A stretch of 64,000 bases of DNA from Paenibacillus sp. FSL H8-0048 (GCF_038002825.1 NZ_JBBODF010000001.1:4650001-4714000); one strand, 5' to 3'. Positions 52,010-62,147 are shown, numbered from the stretch's first letter. A program made the numbers and translations. Notes: generated from the letters alone by a model not told the origin.

Positions 52010-52948
52010 ATGCAAATGAAGCAGCAGCGCAAGATTACTTTTATGATCACGATAGGCTACACCCTGATTATTCTTTTTTTTATGTTTTTTGCTTTCGGCA
52101 GAGCGGATACTGTAGATCAATCCAGTCAGTACACCTTTATTTTTTTGCCGGACGATTTTTTTAGAGTGCCGGGTCTGTCCGATCTTCTACATCCGACCGT
52201 GATGGACTTGGTAGGTATTGGGAACATTGCAGCCTTCATACCTTTTGGCATACTGTTTCCGTTGTTATACCGCACCAGCTTTGTTCGCTTCATGACAGGG
52301 TTTATTCTGTCCATTCTTGTGCTGGAGACCATCCAGGCCCTAACATTCCTCGGCAGCTTTGACACGAACGACGTCATAACGAACGCAGTGGGCGCTGCTA
52401 TTGGATTCGGGGGCTACAAGATTGGCTTCCGTACAAAAAACTACTGGAGAAATATCACTGTTACGGGAATTGCCAGTGCTGTATTAATGCTCGGCGTGTG
52501 GGGGGTCTTCGGAGTAGTTGGTCAAGTGTTCACCAAAGAGTTGGCTCCTTTTGTAGCGATAAACGAATGGGAAGATAGTACCGGAAATCGAATAACGGGA
52601 ACCCAAAAGGGCAGCCTTAAGATTGGCGGTCAAGACGTGACACCCGAGTATAATGTGTATGGCATCGAAGGTAAAAATATGGAAACCTATACCTATTCGC
52701 TAAGCAATAAGGGCGATCTGTATCTTAACTTGAATTATGGAATTCCTGATCATAAGGATTTTCAGGGCAGCCTTAAGGTTACCGTTGACGGGAATGAGCT
52801 CCTGTCTGTATCTGCAAAAGATCAGCTCCATGAGCCGGATAATAGGATCTTTTATCTCACCGGGGCTAATGAGCTTAAGATAACCATTGAGGGGAATGAA
52901 ACCCTGTGGGATGTTGGATATAGAGAGATGGTCTATTCCTGGAATTGA
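52010..52948 (+). CDS. VanZ-like membrane protein
   Basis: 312 residues. The VanZ domain has several helices (MDLVGIGNIAAFIPFGILFPLL, FILSILVLETIQAL, FDTNDVITNAVGAAIG), and a C-terminal outside domain of about 130 residues. VanZ proteins give low-level resistance to glycopeptides or lipoglycopeptides. ATG 52010 follows GGAGG. Sits between a two-component system and an ABC exporter. Confidence 0.85.
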   Translation: MQMKQQRKITFMITIGYTLIILFFMFFAFGRADTVDQSSQYTFIFLPDDFFRVPGLSDLLHPTVMDLVGIGNIAAFIPFGILFPLLYRTSFVRFMTGFILSILVLETIQALTFLGSFDTNDVITNAVGAAIGFGGYKIGFRTKNYWRNITVTGIASAVLMLGVWGVFGVVGQVFTKELAPFVAINEWEDSTGNRITGTQKGSLKIGGQDVTPEYNVYGIEGKNMETYTYSLSNKGDLYLNLNYGIPDHKDFQGSLKVTVDGNELLSVSAKDQLHEPDNRIFYLTGANELKITIEGNETLWDVGYREMVYSWN

Positions 52949-52972
52949 GCATCTGGGGAAGGAGGGATGGAA

Positions 52973-53656
52973 ATGGAGATTTTAACCATTGAAAATTTGT
53001 CCAAAATATACGGCACGGGTGAATCGGCGGTGAAGGCGCTGGATAATGTTTCCTTTTCGGTCCAAAAAGGTGAATTCGTCGCAATTATCGGACCTTCCGG
53101 ATCGGGGAAATCGACACTCCTTCATATGCTGGGCGGTGTAGATCGGCCGACTGGCGGGAAAGTGTATGTTCAGGATACGGATATGTATACCTTGGACGAA
53201 ACGCAGCTGGCCATCTTCAGACGCAGACAAATCGGGCTGATCTACCAGTTCTTCAATCTGATTCCCGTCCTGACGGTGGAAGAGAATATTACGTTGCCGC
53301 TCTTGCTGGATCAACAAAAGGTAGATCAAAAGCAATTGGCTGATCTTGTGAATACGCTGAGTTTGCAGCATCGGTTAAACCATCTGCCGAATCAGCTATC
53401 CGGTGGACAGCAGCAGCGTGTCTCGATTGGCAGGGCGATCATCGGCAATCCTGCGATCATGCTGGCCGACGAACCCACCGGAAATCTGGACAGCAGGAAT
53501 AGCAGCGAGATCATCGTTTTATTGAAAATGCTGAATAAGACCTATCATCAGACACTGATCGTAATCACGCATGATGAACGGATCGCCCTGCAAGCCGACA
53601 GAATCATTTCGATTGAAGATGGGAGGATTGCCAAAAACGAGGTGATCAGGCGATGA
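52973..53656 (+). CDS. ABC exporter ATPase (LolD/BceA type)
   Basis: 227 residues: Walker A GPSGSGKST, signature LSGGQQQR and Walker B IMLADEPTGNLD. MacB/BceA-like family, partner of the permease that overlaps its stop (ATGA). GAAGGAGGG favours ATG 52973 over the adjacent ATG at 52967. Confidence 0.93.
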   Translation: MEILTIENLSKIYGTGESAVKALDNVSFSVQKGEFVAIIGPSGSGKSTLLHMLGGVDRPTGGKVYVQDTDMYTLDETQLAIFRRRQIGLIYQFFNLIPVLTVEENITLPLLLDQQKVDQKQLADLVNTLSLQHRLNHLPNQLSGGQQQRVSIGRAIIGNPAIMLADEPTGNLDSRNSSEIIVLLKMLNKTYHQTLIVITHDERIALQADRIISIEDGRIAKNEVIRR

Positions 53657-56244
53657 ATATTGTCAATACATTAACCATCCGGCATCTGAAGCAGAACAAG
53701 AGAAGAACACTTATGACTATTTTTGGCGTAATTATTTCGGTATCCATGATGACCGCTGTCATTACGCTTATTTTTTCCTTTGCGGATTTAATGATCAGAC
53801 AAACGGTCTCAGATACAGGGGAGTGGCATGTTCAGTATCAGGATATAACCAAGAAACAGCTTGCGGCGATAAAAGGCGATGATGCAACCAAAACGGTTGC
53901 CATCACAAGAGACCTTGGGTATGCCCCGTTAGAAGGAGGACAAAATCCCAATAAGCCGTACTTGTTCGTTAAGGAATATGATGTGCAAGGGTTCACACAA
54001 TTTCAGATTGAAATAAGCAAAGGACGTCTTCCGCACACGGATAAGGAGGTTGTAATCTCCGAGTCTGTTGCAACAAATGGCAAAGTGAAGTACGAAATCG
54101 GCGACCGTCTAACGCTTCGCGTCGGCGACCGATTCGAACAAGGGGGCGATCATCCCCTGGATCAGACGGCACCGCTTCGCAGGAAAGACGGCACATTGAC
54201 CGAGACATTACAGCATAGCGTAATTAGGGATTATACGGTGGTAGGTTTCATTAAACGTCCGGTGTCGGAAACGGCTTGGGCCCCGGCGTATACGATCATT
54301 AGCTATGTCGATGATCAAATCATCGGGGGGGACGACCGGGTTGATGCGTCGGTGGTCTTGCAGCAGGTCAGTCCGTTCTTGTTCGCACATGCGGAGAAGC
54401 TGGCTGAGAAAAACCAAATTAACACTGTCCAATATAATAATGATTTGCTTCATTATTATGGCTTGTCCAGCAGCGGAGCCTCCTCCGGCATGATGTTCTC
54501 ATTATCGGCAATCATTATTGGGATCATTATCATTGGTTCGGTTGGACTCATCTATAACGCCTTTGCGATATCCGTCTCGGAACGTTCCCGCTATTTAGGG
54601 ATGCTGGCGAGCGTGGGGGCGACGAAAAGGCAGAAGCGAAATTCAGTATTTTTTGAAGGGATCGTCATTGGTTTGATCAGCGTTCCCATTGGCATCTTAT
54701 GCGGTCTTGCCGGAATCGGAATCACCTTTTCGTTCCTGAACACAATGATTGAAGGGGCATTATGGACCAGTGAAAAGCTGAGGCTGATCGTCACGCCGTT
54801 ATTGCTCTTGATGACTTGTCTTGTTTCGATGCTGACGATTTTCGTTTCGGTGTATCTCCCGGCGGTTAAAGCATCCAGGGTATCTCCCATGGATGCGATT
54901 CGCCAAACCACGGACGTAATGCTTACGGCCAAAGCCGTGAAGACGCCCGAGATCATTCGTAAGCTCTTCGGAATCGAAGCGGAAATCGGGCTGAAAAACT
55001 TAAAAAGGAACAAACGAAGATATCATGTTATTCTTTTTTCGCTTGTCATCAGCATCGTTTTGTTTTTGACGATATCGTTTTTTACGACTGGCCTGACACA
55101 ATCTCTGGCATTGTCGCTGGAAGGCATCGATTACGATATTGAAGTGTCGTCCAGTAATGGCGAAAAACTAGATGACCGCTTGATACAATCGCTTGTATCT
55201 CTGGATGGCATCACGGAATACAACGTGAGTCATGAGTTAGTCAGGAACGCTTGGGTCGATGCAGCAAGCATCGCCGACGAGTTGCAGGAGAAGGTTAAGC
55301 AGGATAAGAGTATGCTGCAAGACGGGAAATACCCTTACGACATTAAGCTCTATGCACTGAATGATTCGAGCCTGCAAGCCTATGCCAGAGCGGTAGGCGC
55401 AGATTACGAACAGCTTACGGATCTGGATCATCCTGCCGCAATCGTGATGGATAGGATTCATTACAAGGATATAGATACGGGGAAATATATTCAGACGAAG
55501 TCCATATATGCGAATATCGGACAACCTATCGAGCTAACTAGTTTTTTTAAAGCGAGCGGGGAAGAAACGAAGACAAATCAAGTGATAATTGCTGCATTGA
55601 CGGATAAGGCACCGATGGGGATGAGCCCGGTAGGCGTAGGCGGGTTAAATATGATCGTGTCGGAACGCGTCATGAAGCGGCTGGCAGACGGCGAGGAGCT
55701 GGCTAACGCTCCGATGTACCTCCATTTGAAAAGCACGGACCCGGTGAAAACGCAGCAGGAAATTGAAGCGATGAATGAGACCAATCTGAATGTCTACAAT
55801 GTATATCAATCCAGAGTAAAAGAAGAACAACGGATTCTGCTGATGAACGTCTTTTCTTACGGTTATATCGTATTAATCTCTGCGATTTCCGTTGCGAACA
55901 TCTTTAATACGATCTCAACAGGGCTGGCTCTTCGCAAACGGGAATTTGCCATGCTGAAATCCGTAGGCGCGACGCCAAAGGGGTTTGCAAAAATGCTGAA
56001 CTATGAGAGTGTTTTTTATGGGGTCAAGTCGCTCTTGTATGGGCTTCCTGTCAGTTTCGCCGTGATGGTTCTGATCTATAAAGCATTTGCGAACAAATTC
56101 AGCTATGGGTTCACCCTGCCCTGGATAAGCATTCTGTATGTCATTGTGTGTGTATTTGTCATTGTCAGCTCTGCGGTAGTTTATTCCGGAGCTAAAATAA
56201 AAAAGGAGAATATTATTGATGCATTAAAGCAAGAGAATATATGA
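53653..56244 (+). CDS. FtsX-type ABC permease
   Basis: 863 residues with two FtsX-like units: N-terminal helix plus outside domain, helices near 280-420, a second helix plus large outside domain at about 455-700, and closing helices. This duplicated layout exceeds the usual BceB length (about 650). With the ATPase, kinase and VanZ gene it forms a probable antimicrobial-peptide response and removal unit. Confidence 0.88.
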   Translation: MNIVNTLTIRHLKQNKRRTLMTIFGVIISVSMMTAVITLIFSFADLMIRQTVSDTGEWHVQYQDITKKQLAAIKGDDATKTVAITRDLGYAPLEGGQNPNKPYLFVKEYDVQGFTQFQIEISKGRLPHTDKEVVISESVATNGKVKYEIGDRLTLRVGDRFEQGGDHPLDQTAPLRRKDGTLTETLQHSVIRDYTVVGFIKRPVSETAWAPAYTIISYVDDQIIGGDDRVDASVVLQQVSPFLFAHAEKLAEKNQINTVQYNNDLLHYYGLSSSGASSGMMFSLSAIIIGIIIIGSVGLIYNAFAISVSERSRYLGMLASVGATKRQKRNSVFFEGIVIGLISVPIGILCGLAGIGITFSFLNTMIEGALWTSEKLRLIVTPLLLLMTCLVSMLTIFVSVYLPAVKASRVSPMDAIRQTTDVMLTAKAVKTPEIIRKLFGIEAEIGLKNLKRNKRRYHVILFSLVISIVLFLTISFFTTGLTQSLALSLEGIDYDIEVSSSNGEKLDDRLIQSLVSLDGITEYNVSHELVRNAWVDAASIADELQEKVKQDKSMLQDGKYPYDIKLYALNDSSLQAYARAVGADYEQLTDLDHPAAIVMDRIHYKDIDTGKYIQTKSIYANIGQPIELTSFFKASGEETKTNQVIIAALTDKAPMGMSPVGVGGLNMIVSERVMKRLADGEELANAPMYLHLKSTDPVKTQQEIEAMNETNLNVYNVYQSRVKEEQRILLMNVFSYGYIVLISAISVANIFNTISTGLALRKREFAMLKSVGATPKGFAKMLNYESVFYGVKSLLYGLPVSFAVMVLIYKAFANKFSYGFTLPWISILYVIVCVFVIVSSAVVYSGAKIKKENIIDALKQENI

Positions 56245-56293
56245 CTCACCCTCTTTTTAAACCAGGATGAAGCTCATATGTTTGTAGCTGTGT

Positions 56294-56689
56294 TTATTCC
56301 TTCGTAAGTCCTTGGTATAGGGTAAGTTTCTCTGCGGCGAGAGAAATCATGTAATCAATTTCTTGCCGCTTGGATTCCAGCACCATCAGATGCTGCTCAA
56401 GGATTTCAATCCGCTTTTTTAAAGTTGGACTATAAGTAGAAGGTTTCTCCCCTTGTTGAATTTTATCCATGACACAGCCCTCACGAGTAAATTCTGTAAT
56501 CTCCTCAAGCGATAAACCCAATTTTTTAAGTTTATTTAGACATTGAATGTAGGAAACCTCGCTTTCTTGGTAGACACGAGCCCCTCCATTACTGCGCATG
56601 GGTTCATGTAGCACCCCGATTTTTTCATAATAACGGATTGTATAAGGAGTTAGTCCTGTTTGTTCTGACACTTGACTGATGGTGAGCAT
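56294..56689 (-). CDS. MerR-family regulator
   Basis: 131 residues: complete MerR HTH and wing (TISQVSEQTGLTPYTIRYYEKIGVL, GGARVYQESEV) and a coiled coil. One cysteine (EGCVMDK) is present. Divergent from a metallo-hydrolase gene, the probable target. Confidence 0.92.
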   Translation of the reverse strand: MLTISQVSEQTGLTPYTIRYYEKIGVLHEPMRSNGGARVYQESEVSYIQCLNKLKKLGLSLEEITEFTREGCVMDKIQQGEKPSTYSPTLKKRIEILEQHLMVLESKRQEIDYMISLAAEKLTLYQGLTKE

Positions 56690-56799
56690 CGGATTTCTGT
56701 TCCTCCTTTATGAAAGCTGATATTGAAAGATATTATACAGCTTTTAGCTAGCTCAAAGCCAATGTGTACATTCGCCCCAGCCTTGTACTGAATAAACTC

Positions 56800-56841
56800 T
56801 TGACTTCCAGTTGACTCTAACTTGTAAGTTAACGTTACTCA
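56800..56841 (+). promoter_or_regulatory. MerR-type promoter region before the metallo-hydrolase gene
   Basis: CTTGACTTCCAGTTGACTCT carries two TTGACT elements (56800-56805 and 56811-56816), resembling the CTTGACTT..AGTTAACTCT layout of AdhR-like MerR promoters. The -10 is not clear. Confidence 0.4.
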
Positions 56842-56877
56842 TTCGAATACAGGAACAAACACTAAAGGGGTGTCACA

Positions 56878-57822
56878 ATGAACAACGAGTATTTCACGAT
56901 TCAGCAAGCATCGGAGGGGGTCTGGGGGGCTATTTCGGTTCCCGGCAGCGGCTCTCTGGGGAATGCAGCCATTATTGATCTTGGGGATTTAACCGTGGTA
57001 GTGGATACCACTAATCTGCCGAATTCTGCTGCTTTGTTACGTCATACTGCTGAACAATTAACGAACAAACCGGTCAAATACGTAGTGAATACACATTTCC
57101 ATGGAGATCATGTCAACGGCAATCAGGAATTTATGAACAGCGAATTGATATCTACTGTGTGGACAAGAGATTTGCTTGCTGATATGGGTGAAGTGAATAT
57201 TGATGCCATGCAACAAAACATTCGCAAGTTAATAACTAGCCTAAATAACATGCGTTCACAGGAAAGAGATCCTCATATGCTCACTGAAATCGACTATGAT
57301 CTTTCCGTGCAGCATGCGCTGTATGATACGATCCCTTCCCTTCGCAGGGTGGTCCCCGCGATAACCTTTGACGACAAACTCGTGATTCGGGGAACAAAGC
57401 GAACCATCGAAGTGTTGTCTTACGGAGGCGGTCATTCATTAAGTGATGCCGTGGTGTATGTTCCAGAGGAGCGAACTTTGATTGCAGGTGATTTGGTGTC
57501 GGCTAAGACCATTCCGGTCATCCCTTACGGTAATCCGTACGCCTGGATACGTATCCTTAAACGGATGCAACAAGATCTCAAGATCGATACTTTTGTTCCG
57601 GGGCACGGAGATATCTCTAATTCAGATCGAATCACAGATGTCATACGCTTTTTAGAGAAAATGATCGCTTATGTTGCAGGCGCTGTAAAAAGCGGACAAT
57701 CAGAGACTTACTGGCTGGAGCAAGGTGCATTAAATGGGTATGAGGATTGGCATCTGCCCCAGTATTTCAAATGGAACTTTCGCTGGCTCTTTAACAGTAT
57801 GCTTGTTCAAAACAACCGATGA
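56878..57822 (+). CDS. MBL-fold metallo-hydrolase
   Basis: 314 residues with NTHFHGDHVNGN (metal ligands His, His, Asp, His), GGGHSLSDAVVY, LIAGDLVSA and FVPGHGDI, as in QuiP/SoxH-like hydrolases. Substrate unknown. AAAGGGGTG precedes the ATG. Probably activated by the divergent MerR protein. Confidence 0.9.
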   Translation: MNNEYFTIQQASEGVWGAISVPGSGSLGNAAIIDLGDLTVVVDTTNLPNSAALLRHTAEQLTNKPVKYVVNTHFHGDHVNGNQEFMNSELISTVWTRDLLADMGEVNIDAMQQNIRKLITSLNNMRSQERDPHMLTEIDYDLSVQHALYDTIPSLRRVVPAITFDDKLVIRGTKRTIEVLSYGGGHSLSDAVVYVPEERTLIAGDLVSAKTIPVIPYGNPYAWIRILKRMQQDLKIDTFVPGHGDISNSDRITDVIRFLEKMIAYVAGAVKSGQSETYWLEQGALNGYEDWHLPQYFKWNFRWLFNSMLVQNNR

Positions 57823-57955
57823 GACGACCGGAAACTCTACAGTTCCTGTTTTGAACGAAAAAGGGTACCAGACAATCACGATGTCAGGTTATGATAGAGA
57901 TGCTCTTTTACATTCCCGGACATTAGATATTGATTGAGTCATAGAGGTGAAAATT

Positions 57956-58761
57956 ATGAGTTTTGGAGAAAAAGATACAGTACCCTTTGAATTCCTTGAG
58001 TTGGTTGGAGATGACGAGGCTTCATTGATTTGGGTGAATACAGCGAAGACTTATTATATTCAGGGTAAAAGTGGAGTAAATAAATATTTGAAAATCCAGG
58101 AAGCAGGCCATGCTGAATCTTTAGAAAGACAAGCCCAAAGGTTATTGTGGTTATACAATAAGTTACCTGTTCCGGAGGTTATTGATTTCGGTATGATCGG
58201 GAATTATGAGTATTTATTAACACTTGAATTGCCCGGCGTTCAAGCTTCCGATAAGCAGTATTCTTCAAATACAGAAGAGATAATCTCTTTATTGGCACAA
58301 GGTCTTCGGAGAATTCATGAAGTTTCAATTGAAGATTGTCCATTTGATCATTCATTTGAACAGCTGATGAGCACTATTCAGTACAAGTTGAGTAGAGGGA
58401 TTAAATTTGATTCGACGGAGCTGCACAGAAAATTTGGTGAGGATAATGTTGAAAAGTTGCTGCTTGAAGTCAACAATTATTCTCGGGAACTCAAAGAAGA
58501 TTTAGTATTCACACACGGTGATTACAGCTTGCCGAACATCATCATTGCTAATAATTCTATAAGTGGATTTATTGATCTGGGGAATTGCGGGATTGCGGGA
58601 TTGCGGACCGTTATTATGATTTGGCAGTAGCTGAGAAGAGCATTATCAGAAACTTCGGCGAGCAATGGGTCAAGTTATTTTTTTCATCCTATGGAGTATC
58701 AGAAATCGATTATGCAAAAATAAAATTCTACCAAGTTGTAGAGCATTTGGTTTGGGCCTGA
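57956..58761 (+). pseudogene. Aminoglycoside phosphotransferase, frameshifted
   Basis: APH(3')-like kinase. The frame runs to 58630 and has FTHGDYSLPNIII and GFIDLGNCGIA (catalytic Asp and metal Asp), then leaves frame. At 58584-58599 the octamer ATTGCGGG is duplicated; removing one copy restores DRYYDLAVAEKSII through VVEHLVWA and a stop at 58759-58761. As it stands the last 50 residues are lost. ATG 57956 follows AGAGGTGA. Confidence 0.85.
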
Positions 58762-58824
58762 TCAACAAGGTTATTCTCTATTTATATAGTATATTATTTG
58801 AGTCAACACAAGGAGGATACCGGG

Positions 58825-59265
58825 ATGAGCATGCCAAGCGACAGTGAGCTGACATTGCTATTTGAAGGAGATGAGCAACAGCTTGAGCAATTTTCTATTG
58901 CGTACAGCGTCATTGTAGATTGGAGGGAGGAGGACGAGGAGATCATCCGGTTGTTCGGTAAACGGCTCCCAGATGAAACGGTTGAGGTGACGTCTACGGA
59001 CAAAGGACTGGATATTACCTACAATGGACAAGTGCATTCGATTGCGCTTACCTTTACCGGACAAGACCGCTACATCACGATTCGCGGCTTTCAGGAGCTG
59101 ATTCGGGACAAATATGAAATCCGGCTGTTTGAGGCCTCATATTTTTCGGATACACACGAATTTTTGATTTTACCGAAACGGCAGTGGGAAGAGCTGGATG
59201 CCCGGTATCCGGTGCGGAGTGGGGAGATATTCCGTGTCATCGATGAGGAGCTGGATTTTCCGTAA
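58825..59265 (+). CDS. Conserved-looking hypothetical protein
   Basis: 146 residues, acidic, no membrane segment and no recognised domain; tryptophan- and charge-rich (VDWREEDEEIIRLFGKRLPDE, RQWEELDARYP). AAGGAGG lies 8 bases before ATG 58825, so it is well translated. Both ends of it recur fused together as a remnant at 62362-62409. Confidence 0.7.
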   Translation: MSMPSDSELTLLFEGDEQQLEQFSIAYSVIVDWREEDEEIIRLFGKRLPDETVEVTSTDKGLDITYNGQVHSIALTFTGQDRYITIRGFQELIRDKYEIRLFEASYFSDTHEFLILPKRQWEELDARYPVRSGEIFRVIDEELDFP

Positions 59266-59300
59266 CTTTAGCAAACAAATAAATTTTTTAGGTTGAGTCC

Positions 59301-59333
59301 AAAACACTGACCGTAACTGTCAGTGTTTTTTTT
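59301..59333 (+). terminator. Terminator after the hypothetical gene
   Basis: Stem AACACTGAC / GTCAGTGTT with a 7-base loop, then eight T. Confidence 0.93.
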
Positions 59334-59379
59334 GTATGCTTGTCGTGTGTTAGCCAATAATGAATTGGAGGAACAAAAG

Positions 59380-59877
59380 ATGTTTACAAAGATTGAAGAC
59401 TTTGCTGCGGAATGGACTAACGAGGCGGAATTAACTGCTGCCGTAATGGATGCACTTACGGATGATTCTCTTGGACAGGAGGTTATCGAAGGCCGGCGGA
59501 TGCTTGGACAAATCGCCTGGCATCTGGTTCGGTCGCTGCACTTCATGACAGCTTTGGGGCTCGCGTTCGAAGCTCCCTCTGGCGGCGAAGAAGCTCCGGA
59601 TTCTGCTGCATTTATAGCTTCGGAGTATCGGCGGATCAGCAAGAATCTGCTGAATGCGGTTCAAACGCAGTGGAATGACGAATCCTTGCGCGAGTCGGTC
59701 ATGATTCAAGAGGAAGCTTGGCTGAACGGAGGTTCCCTTCGTTATACGATCATGCACCAAGCGCATCATCGCGGACAGATGACCGTGCTCATGCGTCAAG
59801 CCGGACTTCGAGTGCCTGATGTTTACGGTCCGACTTACGATACTTGGGTCGAGAAAGGGATAACACCTTTAATCTAA
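59380..59877 (+). CDS. DinB-family protein
   Basis: 165 residues, four-helix-bundle DinB/YfiT-like fold with metal-ligand histidines (GQIAWHLVRSLHFM and MHQAHHRGQMTVLMRQAGL). Some members are bacillithiol transferases. ATG 59380 follows TTGGAGG. Confidence 0.9.
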   Translation: MFTKIEDFAAEWTNEAELTAAVMDALTDDSLGQEVIEGRRMLGQIAWHLVRSLHFMTALGLAFEAPSGGEEAPDSAAFIASEYRRISKNLLNAVQTQWNDESLRESVMIQEEAWLNGGSLRYTIMHQAHHRGQMTVLMRQAGLRVPDVYGPTYDTWVEKGITPLI

Positions 59878-59909
59878 GTTCCTTTACAATGAAACAAACG
59901 GTCTAGGGA

Positions 59910-60917
59910 GTGAAGAAACGTTTGTCAAAAGCGGATAATATGCTGTCCATACTATGGTTGCTTCGTTCGGGGAAGCGGGTGACGGCGCAGCAGCTTGCGG
60001 ACGATTTGGAGATTCATGTCCGCACCGTATACCGGTGCATTGATTCACTGTGCGCGAGCGGCGCCCCGATTATTGCCGATGCCGGTCCGAATGGCGGTTA
60101 CCGGCTTCTCGGTGAATTCGTCGATTCTCCGCTGCTCTTCGATGCCGAAGAGCAGAAGGCGCTCGTACATGCATCCGTCTTCGCACGGGAAGCGGGCTAT
60201 CCGTTCACGGATGCGCTCTCCCGGGCGGTCGATAAGCTGAAGCGATACACGAATGAAGAGCAGCTTGAGCGGATTAACAGACATAGCAGCGGGCTTGCCG
60301 TTATCCAGACACCAACGGACGCGAGAGAGCTTGAATTGCTGAAACGGTTAGAGGAGGCCGCAGCCCGAGGGGAGTCGCTGAACATGGACTATGCCAAAGG
60401 ACCGGAGCTTACGCCAAGCCAGCGGGTCCTCGACCCCTACGGCATCGTGCATTGGAAAGGGATATGGTACGTAACAGGGTTTTGCCGGTTGCGGCAAGAG
60501 ATCCGAAGCTTCCGGGTGGATCGCATCGTCCGTTTGGCGGCGGCGGATACCCGCTTCGAACGTCCGGCTGCCTTTTCGGCGAGGGATTTCCTCTTGCATT
60601 CTTTACTTCCGGATTCGCTCGAAGCCGAGACGCTGGTCATCGTAAGGCTTCAGGGACACGAACACGCGCTTAACGAACTGTGCAAGCATTGGCTGTTTGG
60701 TCATGCGCTGATCGAACGCAGGCAGCCCGGCGAAGCTCTTTTTAAGCTGGGAGAACTGTCGCTGCAAACCTATGTACCATACTTTCTTCTTCCGTATGGG
60801 AAGTCTCTCAAGATACTTGAGCCGCAAATGCTAATCAACCGAATGGCTGAGGTCAGCCTCGAAATGTATAAACACTACGAAGCGATGCAAATAAAATCAG
60901 AGGATCAGAAGGGATGA
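59910..60917 (+). CDS. HTH-WYL transcriptional regulator
   Basis: 335 residues: DeoR/HTH_11 start (MLSILWLLRSGKRVTAQQLADDLEIHVRTVYRCIDSL) and a WYL domain (RVLDPYGIVHWKGIWYVTGFCRLR, FRVDRI). Start is either GTG 59910, which abuts AGGGAG, or TTG 59922, which has better spacing. Followed directly by the small monooxygenase gene. Confidence 0.9.
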   Translation: MKKRLSKADNMLSILWLLRSGKRVTAQQLADDLEIHVRTVYRCIDSLCASGAPIIADAGPNGGYRLLGEFVDSPLLFDAEEQKALVHASVFAREAGYPFTDALSRAVDKLKRYTNEEQLERINRHSSGLAVIQTPTDARELELLKRLEEAAARGESLNMDYAKGPELTPSQRVLDPYGIVHWKGIWYVTGFCRLRQEIRSFRVDRIVRLAAADTRFERPAAFSARDFLLHSLLPDSLEAETLVIVRLQGHEHALNELCKHWLFGHALIERRQPGEALFKLGELSLQTYVPYFLLPYGKSLKILEPQMLINRMAEVSLEMYKHYEAMQIKSEDQKG

Positions 60918-60926
60918 AGAGTGGAT

Positions 60927-61250
60927 ATGAACAAATTTGCGATGTACGGAAAATTGACAGCCAGCCCCGGGAAACGGGATGAACTTATTCTAATATTGCT
61001 GGAAGCTTCGCGTAGCTTGAAGGATATGGCGGGCTGTGAGCTCTATATTATCAATGAATCCGCAGATGACCCCGATACGATCTGGGTCACTGAGCTGTGG
61101 AGCGATGCAGAGGCTCATGCCGGCTCTCTCAAGAACGAAGAAGTGCTGGCCGTCATTCAACGCGCACGTCCTTTAATCGCAGGCGCGGAACAGGTTCGGC
61201 TCCGTCCCGTTGGCGGGAAGGGGTTAGACATAGAAAAAGTTGGGCCGTAA
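60927..61250 (+). CDS. Antibiotic-biosynthesis-monooxygenase-like small protein (YgiN/ABM)
   Basis: 107 residues, ferredoxin-like ABM fold (MYGKLTASPGKRDELILILLEA, ELWSDAEAHAGSLKNEEV). Acts on quinone-like or other small substrates. ATG 60927 with GAAGGGATGAAGAG upstream; a GTG lies two codons earlier. Probably co-transcribed with the WYL regulator. Confidence 0.85.
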   Translation: MNKFAMYGKLTASPGKRDELILILLEASRSLKDMAGCELYIINESADDPDTIWVTELWSDAEAHAGSLKNEEVLAVIQRARPLIAGAEQVRLRPVGGKGLDIEKVGP

Positions 61251-61252
61251 AA

Positions 61253-62147
61253 TCAACCATCCGACGGGACATACTTACTCGCGTCCGGCTCGAACACTGC
61301 TCCACTCTCGTCCAGCTCCACGTGGGTGGTTCCGCGTTCATCGGTCAGCACGTTCATTCGCGACCCGACGACAGGAACGCGGTCGGCGCTGGTGCGCATG
61401 TGTGCTGAGACAACACGTGGAGCACCGTCAACGATATAATTTACCTCAACCGTGAATATTGGGAAATGAAAGAGCCAACTGTTAGTAAAATTCACGGCGG
61501 TCAGCGTTCCGGTGTACGACGAACCCTCCGTGCGGAGTCGCTCGATGTCCGCCTGACGCCGCCGGGCGTGGGAGATAGAGCCGGGCAACCGCAGGAGTGT
61601 GATGGCGGTCCAGAGGGCGAAGGCAGCTCCGACGACGGCGCCGAGCTCTTTGGGGATCGTCGGCGACGTTGCTATTGCCTCGAGATTGAAGGGGCTCGAC
61701 GGATTGCTGGCTAGCGTCCAGAGCAGGAGGGCTCCCGCGATTACGGTGAGTCCTCCTGTGACTCCTAGCGTCCCGAACAGACCAGCTATCCTGGTCTGTC
61801 CAAACTGCTGAATCGCACTTGAATACAAACTGCTGGTCGCATTGATCGAGATGAAGAGCAGCACCACGGCGACGATCACAGTGACCGGATGACCGAGGAA
61901 AATGCTGATCGCCGGTGTCGGTGCCAGGCCGAGCAGAGCGCCGAACGGCACGGAGCCTGTTAGTGCCCATAGTACAGCGGATGCGAGCAACCACGGCAGC
62001 AATGGAGCCCCCCCGTCCTATACGATGTCCAGGCTGAAGCGTAGTCATCCGTCCGTTCTTGTCCGTGGTGGAGAACAATGGCAGCATCACACTGTGCTCT
62101 TGCTGCCCGTGTTTTTGCTGACCCTCCGAAGCATCCCTCATCGACAT
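61253..62147 (-). pseudogene. GC-rich DUF3592-like membrane protein gene, frameshifted
   Basis: Start ATG 62147 (GGGAGG just before) reads MSMRDASEGQQKHG to HRIGRGG, then a run of seven G (62008-62014). With six G the frame continues as APLLPWLLASAVLWALTG and stays open to 61253 with four or so membrane segments and a C-terminal DUF3592-like beta domain (GTLTAVNFTNSWLFHFPIFTVEV). Codon use is far more GC-rich than its neighbours and looks actinobacterial, suggesting transfer. Confidence 0.65.

Noticed and set aside
57734..57937. Small frame after the metallo-hydrolase gene
   Set aside because: It starts inside that gene in another frame and has no ribosome site; the tail looks weakly protein-like but is too short to support.
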